Shown here: positions 63,776 to 64,000 of the stretch, piece by piece
Numbering within the stretch: the first letter of the stretch is position 1
Layout: every line of letters starts with the position of its first letter
Assembly: GCF_000711235.1 (NCBI RefSeq)
Contig: NZ_JOMI01000007.1
Location: 372,001 to 436,000 of the forward strand
From: Prevotella sp. 10(H)
Lineage (GTDB): Bacteria > Bacteroidota > Bacteroidia > Bacteroidales > Dysgonomonadaceae
DNA length: 64,000 bases
Direction: 5' to 3'
Notes under the pieces: generated by a model
Databases searched by the model: none
Seen by the model: the letters and a program-made list of their open reading frames with translations, nothing else
What the model was told of the DNA's origin: nothing
Program-made: the position numbers and the translations under genes

Positions 63776-64000
63776 TTAATTTCTTATTTCACCGCTGCCG
63801 AACATGGCACTACCTTTGATTATAAGGCATGGACTGCCTTCGGCTATATTACCGGAGCGATAACGCTTATCTTCGAAAGAACCCAGGATAGAGTTACTTT
63901 TTAGCTCTACGTCCCAATCTGACGGTATATAGATTACTATGCTGCCGAACATTACATTAGCTTCAAGTACACCCGGCATATCGGATAATTGCGCTCTTCG
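63776..64000 (-). CDS. LiaF-like protein, C-terminal part (5' end outside window)
   Basis: Open to the window edge on the minus strand. The visible 74 residues (MPGVLEANVMFGSIVIYIPS; VELKSNSILGSFEDKR; AEGSPCLIIKGSAMFGSGEI) are the C-terminal beta domain of LiaF/DUF2154 proteins. LiaF controls a cell-envelope stress response in Firmicutes; in Bacteroidetes related proteins often pair with LytTR regulators as here. The N-terminal membrane part is not seen. Confidence 0.75.
   Translation of the reverse strand, partial: RRAQLSDMPGVLEANVMFGSIVIYIPSDWDVELKSNSILGSFEDKRYRSGNIAEGSPCLIIKGSAMFGSGEIRN

Noticed and set aside
1-64000. tRNA, rRNA, CRISPR, insertion sequence or prophage
   Set aside because: No cloverleaf with conserved arms, no regular direct-repeat/spacer array and no transposase or integrase was found.

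Overview
The window looks like chromosomal DNA of a Bacteroidota member of the order Bacteroidales, most likely close to Dysgonomonas/Dysgonomonadaceae. The evidence is a SusC/SusD pair, a DUF6377-type regulator, Bat aerotolerance genes, DUF4301, DUF4884-like and DUF4468-like proteins, a T9SS type A-like C-terminus, many lipoproteins, and candidate promoters of the Bacteroidetes type (-7 TAnnTTTG, sometimes with a -33 TTTG). The genus is an inference. No rRNA, tRNA, CRISPR array, insertion sequence, integrase or phage module was seen. Genes are dense and gaps are mostly short.

Layout. 1-9 kb (+): the end of a Bat operon (batD cut by the window edge, batE), a PAP2 phosphatase, a small DNA-binding protein, a DUF2007-UspA fusion, a lipoprotein, an orphan immunity-like protein, a secreted aspartic-protease-like protein and dipeptidyl peptidase III. 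9-12 kb: a metallophosphoesterase and barrel-protein pair (-), then a flavin reductase and a small acidic protein (+). 12-19.5 kb: a compact glycan-uptake locus (membrane-bound DUF6377 regulator, SusC, SusD, and a GH97 N-terminal domain with no catalytic part). It is flanked on both sides by a 46-nt terminator-like repeat with a compensatory base-pair change. 19.6-28 kb: miaB, a YtxH/holin-like trio, then a tight operon (GHL10 hydrolase, THUMP methyltransferase, two small lipoproteins around a phosphoesterase, rnhB).

28-34.8 kb is mostly on the minus strand: PASTA protein, RluD-type synthase, ddl and acyltransferase form one envelope operon, followed by an Lrp regulator and two tandem FKBP isomerases. 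35-41 kb: a sirtuin without zinc cysteines, a lipoprotein, pepD, and a pair of polytopic membrane proteins (LPG-synthase-TM/flippase-like and a GT-C-like protein). 41-49 kb: rsmA and corA (+), ppk2 (-), and a minus-strand operon from bactofilin through aminopeptidase P, a TlpA-like thioredoxin and gamma-carbonic anhydrase to a GNAT enzyme. 49-55 kb (+): folB, a TrmH-type methyltransferase, DUF4301, a large T9SS-like secreted protein and a small protein with a C-terminal anchor. 55-64 kb: glutathione peroxidase, an AT-rich gap holding an unlisted 59-residue ORF with a near-ideal promoter, a TauE/SafE and DUF1634 pair, two tandem M28 peptidases, metG, an ecotin, and a LytTR regulator with a LiaF-like partner cut by the window end.

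Most of the window is housekeeping. The parts that merit a second look are the truncated GH97 protein and its flanking repeats, the small ORF at 56017-56196, the DUF4301 protein (nucleotidyltransferase-like motifs), the zinc-less sirtuin, the paired surface protein and tail-anchored protein at 51.7-55 kb, and GTTAC-rich intergenic repeats shared in opposite orientation between 22.4 and 62.0 kb. No clear, entirely new multi-gene system could be demonstrated from sequence alone.
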